From Perilla frutescens (lineage: Eukaryota > Streptophyta > Magnoliopsida > Lamiales > Lamiaceae): a stretch of 64,000 nucleotides of DNA. Positions within the stretch are counted from its first letter, which is position 1; each line of letters starts with the position of its first letter. The stretch spans positions 60,661,001 to 60,725,000 of the forward strand of contig BRKX01000003.1 of the NCBI GenBank assembly GCA_026008535.1. The letters run 5' to 3'. The notes beneath the pieces are model-generated. The model was not told where the DNA came from. It saw only the letters and a list, made by a program, of their open reading frames with translations, and made no database searches. This document shows positions 25,767 through 37,260 of the stretch, one piece after another. The position numbers were made by a program, and so were the translations under genes.

Positions 25767-25990
25767 TGGGAGATACAGAGAAAAATACTAAACGTTATAG
25801 ATTGAGATATTGAGAAATTTGTGAGGTGTGGAAATTTAGTAAAAATGGTCTTTATTTATAGATAATGAAAAATACGAATTTTGATATTTTTTTTTAAAAC
25901 TTATTAAAAAAATATGTGCATTATATCTAGATATCCAAATAAAATTTACATATCCAATAAAATAGAGATAAGTGTCCAAATAAAATTTAC

Positions 25991-26661
25991 GGCAAACACT
26001 TGCATGCATCATGATGCAAATAACACAATATGAGACGGGTCAATCAAACCCGCTTTTGACCCGGTCAACGCGGATCAACTCGCACTTTGACCCGGTCAAC
26101 GCGGGTCAACCCGCTTTGACTGGGTCAACCCATAAAAAAAACTGTCCAAAGTGAGTACCAATCTTCCTACAAAAAAGTATCACAAAACATTCAAAAAGTA
26201 CCATCTGTATCATTAAAAAGTAAGGGTTTGCTAGTTATTTTATACTAGTTTATTTAGTTCAAATTCTGATTTTTTTCTCAGTTTTTATATTGTATGTGTT
26301 GAGATTAATCTAAAATAATCATCATTCCAAAAATTTGCAAAGAAAAGCAAAACACGAGTTTGGTAAAATAAAAAGTACCATGTGGTAAGAAGAAAAGTAT
26401 CAAGTACGATAAAGACAGGTATCAACCTGAGATTAATACTATCATCATTCCAACTACAATAAAAAGTACCATGTGGTAAGAAAAAAGGTATCAAGTATAT
26501 ATGATAAAAACAGGTATAAAAAAAATTAAAAAATCACAAAAAAAAAGACGGGCGTGTGGGCCTCACGCGCCGCGCGTGGGCGCCACATGGCACACCTGCG
26601 TGGGGCCACGCGCCCACCTGAAATTGCTGGAAATAAGAGGTGATGCATGCAAATGCACCTC
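25991..26661. mobile_element. Nested Mutator-like MITE (possible)
   Basis: An insertion of about 671 bp absent from the related Harbinger copy, flanked by the 9-bp repeat AAAATTTAC (25982-25990 and 26662-26670), the duplication length of Mutator-like elements. The ends are imperfect inverted repeats sharing TTGCATGCATCA. The interior has tandem gacccggtcaac words (26035-26130), a duplicated agtaccatgtggtaag block and a GC-rich island. The flanking word also recurs nearby in the host element, so the duplication could be partly coincidental. Confidence 0.55.
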
Positions 26662-27863
26662 AAAATTTACATATCCAATAAAATTTAGATATAATGGATA
26701 TATTTATTTTGAATAATTATTATATCTGCATATCTAAATAAAATTTACATATCCGATAAAATAGACACAAGTGTCCAAATAAAATTTACATATCCAATAA
26801 AATTTAGATATAATGAATATATTTTATTTTAATAATACATAAAAAAATACAAAATACAAAAAAAAAAATAGTGAGAGAGGAGAGAGAGACCAGTGTTCTG
26901 CTGGCCTCCCTCGGTCGAATACCCCAAACACACCACTTATATTTTTTTTTTCCAGGTTAGCGACTGAACATTCGGCCTTTTTGCCAATTGATAAACATAG
27001 TCTTAAGGCCGGTTCGGGTTTGTTCTTTAAGGCTGGTTCGGGTTTGCTCTTTAATGGGTCTGCAGAAAATCCGAAGTGACCCGCTCAAAACCGGCCATAA
27101 TCTAGCAAGAGCCACAGTTGGGAAAAAGTACACGTTAAAGACCTTCAGAAAATGAACATAAGTTCTAAGAACTATCCAAGAAGTTATTTTCGTTCACCAT
27201 GTTGAATACAAAGTTATAAATTAATGAGTTCAAACTAAATGTAGAGAGGGAAGAAAGGTGTATTGTGTTTTGGGTAAAATGAAAGAGAGGAGAATTGTAG
27301 AGTCAGAGACTCAGAGATGGCTATTAGACTAGAATTATCGGTTGCTTGAAAAGCAACCGCTTGAACGCCACGTCCAAAAAAAAAAAAAAAAAAAAAAATC
27401 AGGCTATTTGCATTTGCATGTTCGACCGGGGAGGCCAGCCTCCCTCTCTCTTCCCCATTATTTTAATATTTTTTTTTATATTTTGTATTTTTTTTTATGT
27501 TTTATTAAAATAAATATATTCATTATATTTAAATTTTATTAGATATGTAAATTTTATTTGGACACTTGTCTCTATTTTATTGGATATGTAGATTTTATTT
27601 GGATATGTAGATATAATGATTATTTATAATAAATATATCCATTATATCTAAATTTTATTTGGCCACTTGTCTCTATTTTATTGGATATGTAAATTTTATT
27701 TTGATATCTAGATATAATGCACATATTTTTTTAATAAATTTAAAAAAAATATATCAAAATTCGTATTTTTCATTCTCTATAAATAGAGACCATTTTTACT
27801 AAATTTTCACACCTCATAAATTTCTCAATCCATAACATTTAGTATTTTTCTCTGTATCTCCCA

Positions 27864-28854
27864 ATGGATCGAGAAAATAATTTTTTTTACGATCCTCAAT
27901 ATCAAAATCACTCCCAAGATTATTTTTCCAACCTCGAAAATCTTCCAAACTCTGAAGAATTCTCACAGTTCGGCAATATGAACTCCCAGTTTTCACATAA
28001 TCCTACCCATTCTCCTAATCCAGAAAACCAAACCTCTCAAAACATCTCTGAAAATGCACCACCCTCAAGCTGGTCAGAACAAGAAGATATATGGCTTATG
28101 TCTTCTTGGTGTTACGTCAGTAATGATCCTATTTCTGGCAAGAATCAACATAATGACTCATTTTGGTCAAAAATTAAAAGCTTGTATGAGAAAATGCGAA
28201 GTGAAAATCCCAATGTTGGTGGCCCTCGATCAACAGAATCATTGAGGCAATGTTTCAGACGCCTTAACAAAAATGTGAGCGCATGGACTGCTGCATACAA
28301 AAAGGCGTATGAGCGAAGATCAAGCGGACAGTCCAGAGAGGATATTGAGAAAGTTGCTCAAACATTATATGGGAAATCCAAGTTTACTCACCATGAGGTG
28401 TTTGAGAAAGTGATGCGTCATTATCACAAGTGGGAGTTGAATTTGAATAGCACTGGGTACACACGTTCCCGCCCAGATGATGATGATAGTGTCGAAGAAA
28501 GTCACGGAAGCTCCAAAAAATCAAGAACTGATGAAGATGGGGATCCTGCCACCTGCATCTATTCCAGAAACTCCCGGTAGCGATGCATCATTATCTTCTC
28601 ATCCAATTGGCAGAGACAGAGCTAAGGGTAAGGCTAAAAGAAAGGGAAAAGAAGCAGCATCACAATCTTCCATACTCCCTGATGATTTCACTGCAGAACT
28701 TCGTGAATTGAGGATCACATGTGAAAAAGAAATTGATCTGCAGAAGGAAAAAATGAAAACAAATATGCTAATGCTTTTGATGGGAAAAGGCCAATTATCC
28801 CATGATGAAGAAGATCTGAAACGTCGTTTAATGGCTGAATTATATGGGATGTGA
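27864..28854 (+). pseudogene. Harbinger ORF1 (SANT/Myb-like DNA-binding protein), frameshifted
   Basis: In active PIF/Harbinger elements this protein works with the transposase in DNA binding and nuclear import. The first 238 codons read in one frame (27864-28580). They include a trihelix/SANT-like region with SWSEQEDIWLMSSW near residue 67, FWSKIKSLYEK, and WTAAYKKAYERRSSG. Downstream the continuation (GRDRAKGKAKRKGKEAASQ, a basic stretch found in this family, then a coiled-coil-like KEIDLQKEKMK tail) lies in another frame ending at 28854. A single frameshift near 28545-28560 therefore splits the gene. The start matches that of the deletion derivative's copy. Confidence 0.85.
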
Positions 28855-29120
28855 TCTTGTGTGTTTTCTCCCTAATGTCACTTATGTAATATTTAATTAT
28901 GTAATTTTCATTTCATATTGTCTATGTAATTTTCATTTCATATTGTCTATGTAATTTTCAATTTATGTAATGTAGTTATGTCTTATTATTTTGTGAAGCA
29001 TCAATTGTTTGCTCAATTATTTTGTGAAGCACCAATTATGATGATGTCCTAGCATGCATGTGACTTTATTGGAGTGCATGTGAGAAACTGATGTAAGTGT
29101 CAGAAAAACACAATGCTTTA

Positions 29121-29345
29121 ACAACGTGCATGTGAGTGCACTATCATCCAAGCCTCAATTGTCATGTCACTTTCATAATAATAACACCAATTAATAATGT
29201 GCATGTGAGTGCACTATCATCCAAGCCTCAATTGTCATGTCACTTTCATAATAATAACACCAATTAATAATGTGCATGTGAGTGCACTATCATCCAAGCA
29301 CCAATTGTCATGTCACTCTCATCAATTACTACTTTAAGAACGTGC
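29121..29345. repeat. 73-bp tandem repeats between ORF1 and transposase
   Basis: Three close copies begin at gtgcatgtgagtgcactatc (29126, 29199, 29272), with a fourth degenerate start at 29342. The array lies in the intergenic part of the Harbinger element, upstream of the transposase. Confidence 0.9.
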
Positions 29346-29523
29346 ATGTGAGAAAAAATAATTCACTATCATCCATGTGCATGTGATCATGTCACTTTAA
29401 AAAAAATATGAGAAATAATAATAGTTTTACCATATATATATATACACACATACCTTATAGAAGATGCACATAAACTTCATTTCTATTCTCCAACTCAAAT
29501 ATTGAATCTACCCTAAAAAAATG

Positions 29524-30874
29524 GCATCAGGTTCAAGTTTTGATGTTTTCAATTTCCTCAATGATGATGCATGAGAAGCAAGCATTACTGAACAAAATTA
29601 GAGAATCGACCGCATCATTGAAAATATGGTCATTCATGCTGCTGAACTATCGTTACAACCTACCAATCATCTTGTTAGAGCTCGAAGGCGTTACATTGAA
29701 CGAATACGCGAGAAGGGTCATGAAGGTGTGTTCGAGCAGTACTTTGCAGAAGATCTAATATATCCACCGGAGATGTTTCGAACAAGGTATTGCATGCGAA
29801 AGCCATTGTTCGAACGAATAATGAGCAGACTCGTTGCCACCGATGAATTTTTCCAACAATGACCTGATGCCACTGGTCGTCTAGGTATGTCTGCGATTCA
29901 AAAATGTACTGCAGCTATGAGGGTGTTGGCGTATGGATCATTAGCAGACTTGCATGATGGATATTTACGAATGAGCGCACAACTCATTCGTAAATCGGTT
30001 ATCAAATTCATTGAAGGTGTAATTTCCAACTTTGGTGATGAGTACCTCAGAAAGCCCACTGAAGAAGACATCGCAACTCTTCTTCATGTCGGAGAACAAC
30101 GTGGATTCCCAGGTATGTTGGGAAGTATTGACTGCATGCACTGGGAATGAAAAAATTGTCCTACCCATGGGCAGGGCAATATGCAGGAAGAAGCGGTAGG
30201 CCAACAATAATTTTGGAAGCAGTTGCATTGCAAGACCTATGGATCTGGCATGCATTTTTCGGAACTCCGGGTTCGAAAAATGATATCAATGTACTTGATC
30301 AATCTCCTCTATTTGATGATATTTGGAAGGTCGGGCACCAAAGGTCAATTATGTTGTAAATGGCAAAGAAAAAAATATGAGATATTATTTGACTGATGGC
30401 ATATATCCTCAATGGGCAGCATTTGTCAAATCTATTCCTGCTCCACAAATTCGAAAGCATCAATTATTTGCTCAACATCAAGAGGCAGCTCGTAAAGATG
30501 TTGAGCAAGTATTTGGTGTTCTACAAGCTCGTTTTGCTTTTATCAAACGTCCATGTCTTATTTGAGATCGTGACATTATTGAAAAAATAATGATTGCTTG
30601 CATCATCATGCATAATATGATAGTGGAGGATGAAAGGAGCACTTACCTAAACTATCATGATCTGACCGAATTTATAGAAGATCGATGTAGACAGAATAAT
30701 GAACGAAGTGAAGATCAAGAAGAAGAAAACGATCTCATTTATTCTACGGAGAGGATTGCAAGCTTGTCGAGCTATATGAAAACTAGGTCACAACTTCACA
30801 ATCGAGAAGCTCACGCCATTCTTCGTGACGACTTGATCGAGTACATATGGCAAAAATTCGGCCATCAATACTAA
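29524..30874 (+). pseudogene. PIF/Harbinger DDE transposase (DDE_Tnp_4 family), broken
   Basis: The enzyme would cut and paste the element at TTA/TAA targets. Recognisable parts, in order: an N-terminal region with RARRRYIERIREKG; a helix-turn-helix-like stretch around KCTAAMRVLAYG; the first Asp motif GSIDCMHWE (about 30125); the second Asp in GSKNDINVLDQSP; YYLTDGIYPQW; and the Glu motif DVEQVFGVLQARF (about 30500). The tail has IMHNMIVEDER and ends at TAA 30874. The frame is broken by early stops near 29570 and 29588, a stop at 29861, a Trp-to-stop change right after the first Asp motif (30148), frameshifts near 30160 and 30350, and a stop near 30563. It is non-functional. Confidence 0.9.
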
Positions 30875-32083
30875 ATTTATATTTTTTTCATCTATTTTAA
30901 TCGTCGTTTGTTTATTTCAATTCATGTTCGGTTTATTGTTATTTATGTTCTTATTTTGTTTATTTTGTATTTTATCATAGTGTCTATTTTATAAAAGTGT
31001 GTTATTTTATGTTATTACAATTTTCAATAATAATAATTATTTATTTTAATTATTATTAATTATATTATATTTATTAATAAAAGAAAAGAAAAAATAATAT
31101 ATAATGTTGTGGTTGGGTGGTTGGGATGGTTGTTGATAAACTATCAAATTGTATGTGGTTGGGTTGGATAAGATAATGGTGATATGGAAGAGAGAGAAAT
31201 TAATTAAATATTGAAGGTGGTTGCCCGATTGGGGTGTTTGTCCGATTGCTGATAATGGTGGACTTAGAGAGAGACCGTGAGAAGAAATTCAAAATTGCAG
31301 AGAAGTGGAGAGAGGAAAATGGTAGAGAAGAGGAAGCCAAAAAGTAGAGAGAGAAGATGATGAAATTGAGTAGTAAAGAAAGAAACAACTGCAAGCCTAT
31401 AACCTAGTCGGCTAGGCCTGGGGATATGGATTCAGAGTTGTAAATAAATGGGTTTCTTTGCTATGCAAATTAACTAGAGTTTTATAATCTCATATCAAAT
31501 TTAATATATATTATTAATTTTTATCTTAATATTTTTAATTTAATGAATATATTAAACTATTATTTATTTATTCAATTTTTTTAGAATGGTTCGACCGGTG
31601 GAACCAGTGATCCAATAACTCGAATGAATGACCGATTTGATGTCCTTGCCAGCTTTAAAATATTGAAATGAACCACTTTAGAGAGGAAAATAGAGAAATG
31701 GAGACATGTAATTATTGGACTGTTTATAACAATTTATTTAGGTAATAGAAAGAAAACATATAAATTATAGTATGATAATTAATATATTTTATCTTTAATA
31801 GTAAATAAAGATGTACATGGAAACATATTTTGAGCGCAATTCTTATTGTTATGTTATTATGATTTATATCGATATATAATGTAGTTATGTATGGAAAAAA
31901 AATTATCTTATCTATTTTAGTTGTGTATTTATTATATTATTTGTACAAAATTCTAATTTTTCATAAATTTAAAATTTCATAATTGCCATGAAGAACTATT
32001 TTTTAATTTTATTGATATTATAAATTTTATTAGCAAACAAAAACCTAATTAGGCTATTGGAACGATAATGTGTTGGCTATATC

Positions 32084-32455
32084 ACTACACGAAAAAATGA
32101 GTTTTAACAACGGACTTAGCGACATATTATATTTTGTAGCTAGATTATCGATAAATTAATGATGAATTAAGTTCGAGTCTTTTAACGATGTATTTTTCCG
32201 TCGCTCACTAGGTTAGCAATGGGAAAATCCGTCATGAAATATTTAATATTTATTTCTTTTTAATTTTGTTTAATATTAGCAATGGATTAGTGAGGGAAAA
32301 TTAAGTAGCTAAACTCTAATTATTTTAATTTTTTTTCATTTTTATTTTTTAATTGTTATATAATGATGCATTTTAGATTAATTATTTCATCTCTAAATCA
32401 GAGAAAATAATTTTTACATCTCTTTAATTATATTTTTATAAGAATTATTAATTAT
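32084..32455 (+). mobile_element. CACTA-like terminus retained in copy B
   Basis: It begins CACTACACGAAAAAATGAG, close to plant CACTA ends, followed by gttttaacaacggacttagcgac and a later ccgtcgctcac, the type of subterminal motif common in these elements. The paralogous copy A keeps only ctacacgaaaaaacgcgtttt (about 1036-1056) and then jumps to the shared atgaatatataat. No opposite end was seen. Confidence 0.5.
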
Positions 32456-32821
32456 GAATATATAATATTTGAGAAAATTTATTAAAATAATCTAATTTAT
32501 AATATAGCCAATCTTAAAAAATATAACTAAAATAAAAAATTATAATTTAAAATTAACATTTATGGAATAAAGTGTAATTTGAAGATGTAAGGAAAAAATA
32601 TTAAATAAATTATGCAATATAAATACTATTAAATTTATTTAAAAATATTATTAATCTAATTATTTAGCTTAGAAATAAAAATAATAATTTAAAATTCATA
32701 ACAATAAAATATAAAAGTGTAAGTTAAAGAAATAATTAAGAAAAAATATAAGAAATAAATGAAGTAACTATCATATTAACCTTTAAATACAACATAGAAA
32801 ATAATAATTAAATAATATTAT

Positions 32822-34190
32822 TGATAAACTCATTGTTTTCATGCTTTTTGAAGGTCATTTAGATGGTAATTGATGAGCATTGCATGCATATATGAGAAGT
32901 TGCACATAGTTTTTCATATTTTATGTAGTGTCACGTGTTTGCTCATTTTGAAGGGATTTGATGTCATTTATTTTATGAGACTCAATTGAGCTTGAAAAAT
33001 ACCTAAGAAGATAGAGGATCGAGCGAGGAGCGTGTTGCAACTTGAATCGGGTCAATCGGATGAGAAACGAGTGAGAACGGAGTAAAACGGTGAAGTGTGT
33101 CGGGTGGCGAAAAAGAGCACGGTCCGTGCTCCTATCTCAGCGAAGCATACGTGTTTTTATTTTTTGCAATTAGGAGCAGAAACTGTGCTCCCTGTTGCAC
33201 GGCCCGTGCTCTGTTCGGCGATTTCCAGCGAGTTTCCTTCCTGGACCGGGTTTTCTTCCATTCTTGGGCTTGAACTTCCTCCACTATATTAGGGTTCAAT
33301 ATGCATGAAAATTTATCGACTTTTACCCTATAGTAGAGCAGAGAAACGCAAGAGACAGCGGAGAATGACAGAGAGCAACTGAGATTGAAGATTCAACTCG
33401 GCATAAGTTGCATTTACAATTTCTAGTTTATGTTTATCATGTTAGCTTTAATCATCTATTTATTTTCTACGGATTGTAATTTGATGATGAGTGGCTAAAC
33501 AGTTAGAGATTCTAGGGTTTGAACACAACTATGGATATTTGTGATTTCAATTAATACTAGTGTTCATCTCCTTTATTTGCTTATGCTTCCTTGAATTAAT
33601 TGTCTTGTGAATTTATTTGGCCATCAAATGCACATGTGTAGTTAATTGATTATCACTCGAGAGAGGTTAATTAGTTGAAGGATTAGGAATGCATAACACG
33701 AGCTTGCTAGATCGAGAGATTGGTAGGTTATCGCGAGGAGAATAAATCCTGACAACCGTTAGGAGTTAGATGCTAATTTGAGATCGAGAGATAATAATTA
33801 GGATCTAATCTACGTCTAGAACTTACTCGAGAGAGAGGTTCTAGATAATTTAGTGATTCTCCTGCAAATTTAGGAATTAAACTTGCTTTAGTATGATAAT
33901 TGAATTAACAAATTCCATAGGTGTGTAGACCCTAGAATCCATTTTTCTTCCTGAAGTTCCCGTTTTATTCTTGTGTTCCTGTTACTTATAATTTAGTTCT
34001 TAGTTTTAATTTAGTTTAATCAACCAAACATTTGATCCGGTCATCTACATAAAGTAGAATAGTTAAATTGAGTACTTAGTTGAATTACATAGCTAGTCTA
34101 TGTGGATACGATATCTGTTCTTACCATTATTTTGCTACAATTTACCTCATATACTTACGAGTCTTTTTTAGTAAAATAAAAGAGCGAACA
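32822..34190 (+). repeat. 5' LTR of the Athila-type element
   Basis: It starts TGATAAACTCATTG exactly where homology to copy A stops and ends gagcgaaca just before the PBS, about 1.37 kb. It contains repeated gagcacggtccgtgctc-type palindromic words (33115-33215). No open gene. Confidence 0.7.
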
Positions 34191-34196
34191 AGTTTG

Positions 34197-34215
34197 TGGC
34201 ACCGTTGTCGGGGAC
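34197..34215 (+). other. Primer binding site (Athila type)
   Basis: tggcaccgttgtcggggac is two substitutions from the TGGCGCCGTTGCCGGGG sequence usual in Athila/Tat elements. It sits 6 bases after the LTR end. Confidence 0.75.
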
Positions 34216-34356
34216 TGGCGTAATTACAATTGATATTTGATTCGACTGTTCAGGTTTAATTTAGATTGTATTCATATTTTTTCAGTTTTTTTATTTAGTT
34301 TATTTTCTTTTCTTTTATGCTGTGTTTTGTTTGTTCTAGTATTTTGCAGATAGTTT

Positions 34357-35800
34357 ATGAACTTGAGGTCTAAGGGTATCACCAACTTAGTCCCCTTTGA
34401 TCCTGAGATCAAAGCCTCTGCCCGACACCGAAACACAAACAGAAACAAAGCTAAGAAGATGGCAGCTACCCGAGAAGAAGAGATGGCGGCCATGCACAAA
34501 GAAATGGAGGCATTGCGAGCCTTACTTCAGCAGCAGCAACAAGCACCTGAGCCACCAGTGGCTCAACCACCAATTCAAGAGGCTCTGGAGCCTCTAGTGA
34601 CTGGAAATTTTGGTGGAGTGAAGTTAGCGGCTATCGATGCCAATAATTTTAAGTTGAAGTTGGGTCTGATTTCAATAGTTCAGCAGAGCCAGTTCAGTGG
34701 AGGCGCACTCGATGACCCAAATGCGCATCTGGCATAATTTCTTAAGATATGTGGTACCATCAAGATGAATGAGTTGGAGCTGATCACATAAGGCTTCCCT
34801 TTTTTTCATTTTCTGTACGGGACAAGGTGAAGTTATGGTATTCGTCCTTGGATGCAGACTCAGTCCAAACATGGCCAGAATTGTGCAAGAAGTTTCTGGC
34901 TAAGTATTGCCCTCCAAGCAAAACACTGAGGATGAAGAATGAGATTACACAGTTCAGGTAGTTCGACTAGGAACCTCTGTATGAAGCTTGGGAATGGTTC
35001 CGTGATCTCATCAGGAAGTGTCCAAGACATGGATTCGAGATAGACCAGCATGTGTGTTACTTTTACAATGGTCTGATGGAAGGTACTAGAGACAGAATAG
35101 ATGCAGCCGCAGGAGGAGCTCTGTTGGAGTTGTCCGCCGATGAAGCTATGGAGTTGTTGGAAAGGATGGCCGCAAACAGTGCTCAATGGCCTTCCCAGAG
35201 GAATTCAGTTCAAAGAGTGGCCGAGGTTTCGTCTTCTTCAGACGATTTGAAGGAGTTGACAACCCAGATGTCAACTATGGCTAAGGCAATTACCCTGCTG
35301 ACGAAGAACAACTTACCACCACCTGAGATCACTTCAGATCATATTATTGCAGTTCAAAACAATCAAGAAGTTGTCAATTACATGCAAGAACGCAGCTACA
35401 ACAACAACTTCTGATATAACAATCAAGGTGGAAATCAGTACGGGCATCTGGATAGGCTCAGCTATGCAAATCCCAACAACTTTCAACAGCCGCCTCCCAG
35501 TTTCTCTATGACTAATGGGGTCATTAATGAGGGAAAGAAGCCGGATTTAGAGAACATACTTGGTTCATTCATGCAGATGATGGATGTAGAGACAAATAAG
35601 GTTGATAAATTGGCTATTTTTTCAACAAATTTACGACCAATATTGGAGCACATATGAAATCTCTAGAGATGCAGGTTGGTCAGATAACCAAGGTAGTGGG
35701 AAGTCAACAGCAAAAGGGACAGTTTCCTAGCAACACCGAGGTGAACCCCAAGGAGGAATGCAATGCTATCCATGTTTGCAGTGGAAGCATAGAAGAGTAA
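34357..35800 (+). pseudogene. Athila-type gag, disabled
   Basis: Gag would form the particle shell. Recognisable pieces are IVQQSQFSGGALDDPNAHL (near residue 108), the following KICGTIKMNE region in another register, LYEAWEWFRDLIRKCPRHG, FYNGLMEGTRDRIDAAAGG (35060-35115) and YNNQGGNQY (about 35412). The frame is interrupted by a stop after HLA (34735-34737), further stops around 34790 and 34965, a stop at 35412 and several near 35657-35665. The upstream 126 codons start MNLRSKGITNL and include a Gln-rich stretch. The catalytic polyprotein downstream is missing. Confidence 0.85.
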
Positions 35801-36195
35801 TTTATCTCCAACCCACAAACTCAAACTCAAACTCAAACTTAAAAGAATATTCTCATTATATTCCTTCTCAAACCACTTTTTTTATTTTTTCAATAACACC
35901 CATATATTTATCAAATTTCAAAACCAGGCCTCTTAATTTTTATATACCGACGAAGCATCTAATAAAAATAATTATCAATCTATAACTTTATTATTTTATT
36001 AGATAACTAAATTGTTAATTATGGTAATAAAATACTAAATTAAAAATTTATTAAATAGGAAAAAAATATGCAACTTGAGAAGAAAATTACATTTAAACTC
36101 ATTAGTATGTATAAATTTAAAGCGAAATAAAAGTACATGATTATTAAGTCTCGATATTAGTATACTCCTCTCACCTATGATCAAATAATGCAGTC
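35801..36195. other. AT-rich spacer, no gene
   Basis: It starts with a short (caaact)n run at 35817-35840 and otherwise shows no recognisable feature up to the SINE. Confidence 0.5.
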
Positions 36196-36420
36196 TCCTT
36201 GGGGATGGCGTAGTGGTGGAGTGGTGTTATCTTGAGACCAAAAGTCTCAAGTTTCTTATCCCACGACCAACACCACTAGGTGTGAACCTATCATACCTGG
36301 ATTGCCAAGTGTGGTTAACCTCCTTTGTGTGGTTTTCAGGCTATTACACAGGGGCGGGGTTTACCCAGTGCGTACCTCGGTAGCGGCTGTAGGTTACCCT
36401 TGACAAAAAATAAAATAAAA
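36196..36420 (+). mobile_element. Au-type SINE
   Basis: The head ggggatggcgtagtggtgga has a tRNA-like A box, and gtctcaagtttcttatccca is a decayed B-box region. The body is diagnostic: attacacaggggcggggttt, ctcggtagcggctgtaggtt, then an A-rich tail. A near-identical body is present at 62810-63015. Possible imperfect duplications aatgcagtc / aatgcattc flank it. Confidence 0.8.
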
Positions 36421-36457
36421 AAAATGCATTCCTAAATACGAGATGAACATCTTTGTT

Positions 36458-36793
36458 CCTTATATTTTGATGTTGAGAAATGAATTTTCTTGAAATTTGA
36501 CATTCTCATCAGTTACCATTTCAACCTCCAGTGGTGGTGTCTCTATTGCAATTTCAATTGGTGTACTAAGGTCACGTTCACCCTCAACTATCAAGTTATG
36601 AAAAATTATACATCTATTTAGTATTCCTTATAGTTTGATGTTGAGAAATGAATTTTCTTGAAATTTGACATTCTCATCAGTTACCATTTCAACCTCCGGT
36701 GGTAGTGTCTCTATTGCAACTTCAATTGGTGTACTAAGGTTACGTTCATCCTCAACTATCAAGTTATGAAAAATTATACATGTAGTTAGTATG
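36458..36793. repeat. 168-bp tandem duplication inside a Harbinger relic
   Basis: Units 36458-36625 and 36626-36793 both run from ccttatattttgatgttgag (second copy tatagtttgatg) to aattatacat. They lie at the 3' side of a transposase fragment. Confidence 0.9.
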
Positions 36794-37024
36794 TCATGTA
36801 ACAATTCTTTTCTCCAATAATGTGTTGGCCCTGCAACAATGGCGAATGAGACTGGAGAACTCCAAATGCACGTTCTACATTCTTTCTACATGTTTCATGT
36901 TTAGTTACAAATTATATTTTTTTTCAGAGCATGTGGTTCATGAATTGTTTGCACAATTGTAGACCATTTTGGATATATACTATCAACTAAATAATAATCT
37001 ATGTTATATTCTTTCCTCGAATTA
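36560..37024 (-). pseudogene. PIF/Harbinger transposase C-terminal fragment (second family)
   Basis: The minus strand reads YYLVDSIYPKWSTIVQTIHEP (36935-36996), then after a frame break KHETCRKNVERAFGVLQSH, which contains the catalytic Glu context, and finally a part resembling LIVEDER. Stops and frameshifts occur between these blocks and the N-terminal half is missing. It differs from the transposase at 29524-30874 and reads on the opposite strand to the ORF1-like piece beside it. Confidence 0.75.
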
Positions 37025-37189
37025 TCAAATGAGCTAAAGGAGAAATATATTAGTGAGATTTAAAAAAAATAATATGACTTCAACACGTTGATATCGTTGA
37101 TGACAACCATCTTTCGGGTGTCCCTCTTCTGACTTAGATATTACAAATCCTAGTTCGCAAGCCTCCCCCAACTTATCTTCATTTTCTTT

Positions 37190-37196
37190 AAACTTA

Positions 37197-37260
<64 letters not shown>

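Larger units (their letters stand above)
25142..27002 (-). mobile_element. PIF/Harbinger internal-deletion derivative
   Basis: Flanked by the 3-bp duplication TTA (25139-25141 and 27003-27005). The ends are GACTATCATTATCAGTAGTC and, reversed, GACTATGTTTATCAATTGGC. It is in opposite orientation to the fuller copy at 27327-31263 and shares its two ends and the first 66 or so codons of ORF1. It lacks everything from mid-ORF1 to the last codons of the transposase (about 2.78 kb), joined at a shared TGG (25560-25562). A further 0.67 kb is a nested insertion. Confidence 0.85.
27327..31263 (+). mobile_element. PIF/Harbinger transposon, full-length but decayed
   Basis: 3,937 bp flanked by TTA (27324-27326 and 31264-31266). 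The paralogous empty site in copy A reads ccattagagagagacc with a single TTA. The ends are GACTAGAATTATCGG and, reversed, GTCCACCATTATCAG. It carries both genes expected of the superfamily in the same direction: ORF1 (SANT/Myb-like) and a DDE transposase, both with disabling lesions. Confidence 0.9.
27238..32821. repeat. Dispersed repeat, copy B (interrupted)
   Basis: It matches 1-1480 in two pieces: 27238-27326 before the Harbinger insertion and 31264-32821 after it. Homology stops at 32821, where an Athila-type LTR begins. Copy B also keeps about 360 bp near 32100-32455 that copy A lacks. Confidence 0.75.
32822..35790 (+). mobile_element. Athila-type Ty3/gypsy retrotransposon, 3' truncated
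   Basis: The LTR (32822-34190) is followed by an Athila-type PBS and a gag region, after which recognisable retroelement sequence fades near 35790. There is no protease, reverse transcriptase, integrase or 3' LTR. It inserted in dispersed repeat copy B next to ATTAT (32817-32821); the second target duplication is lost with the missing 3' part. Confidence 0.8.

Noticed and set aside
29121..29345. Regular 73-bp repeats considered as a CRISPR-like array
   Set aside because: Repeats are head to tail without unique spacers and lie in a eukaryotic transposon.
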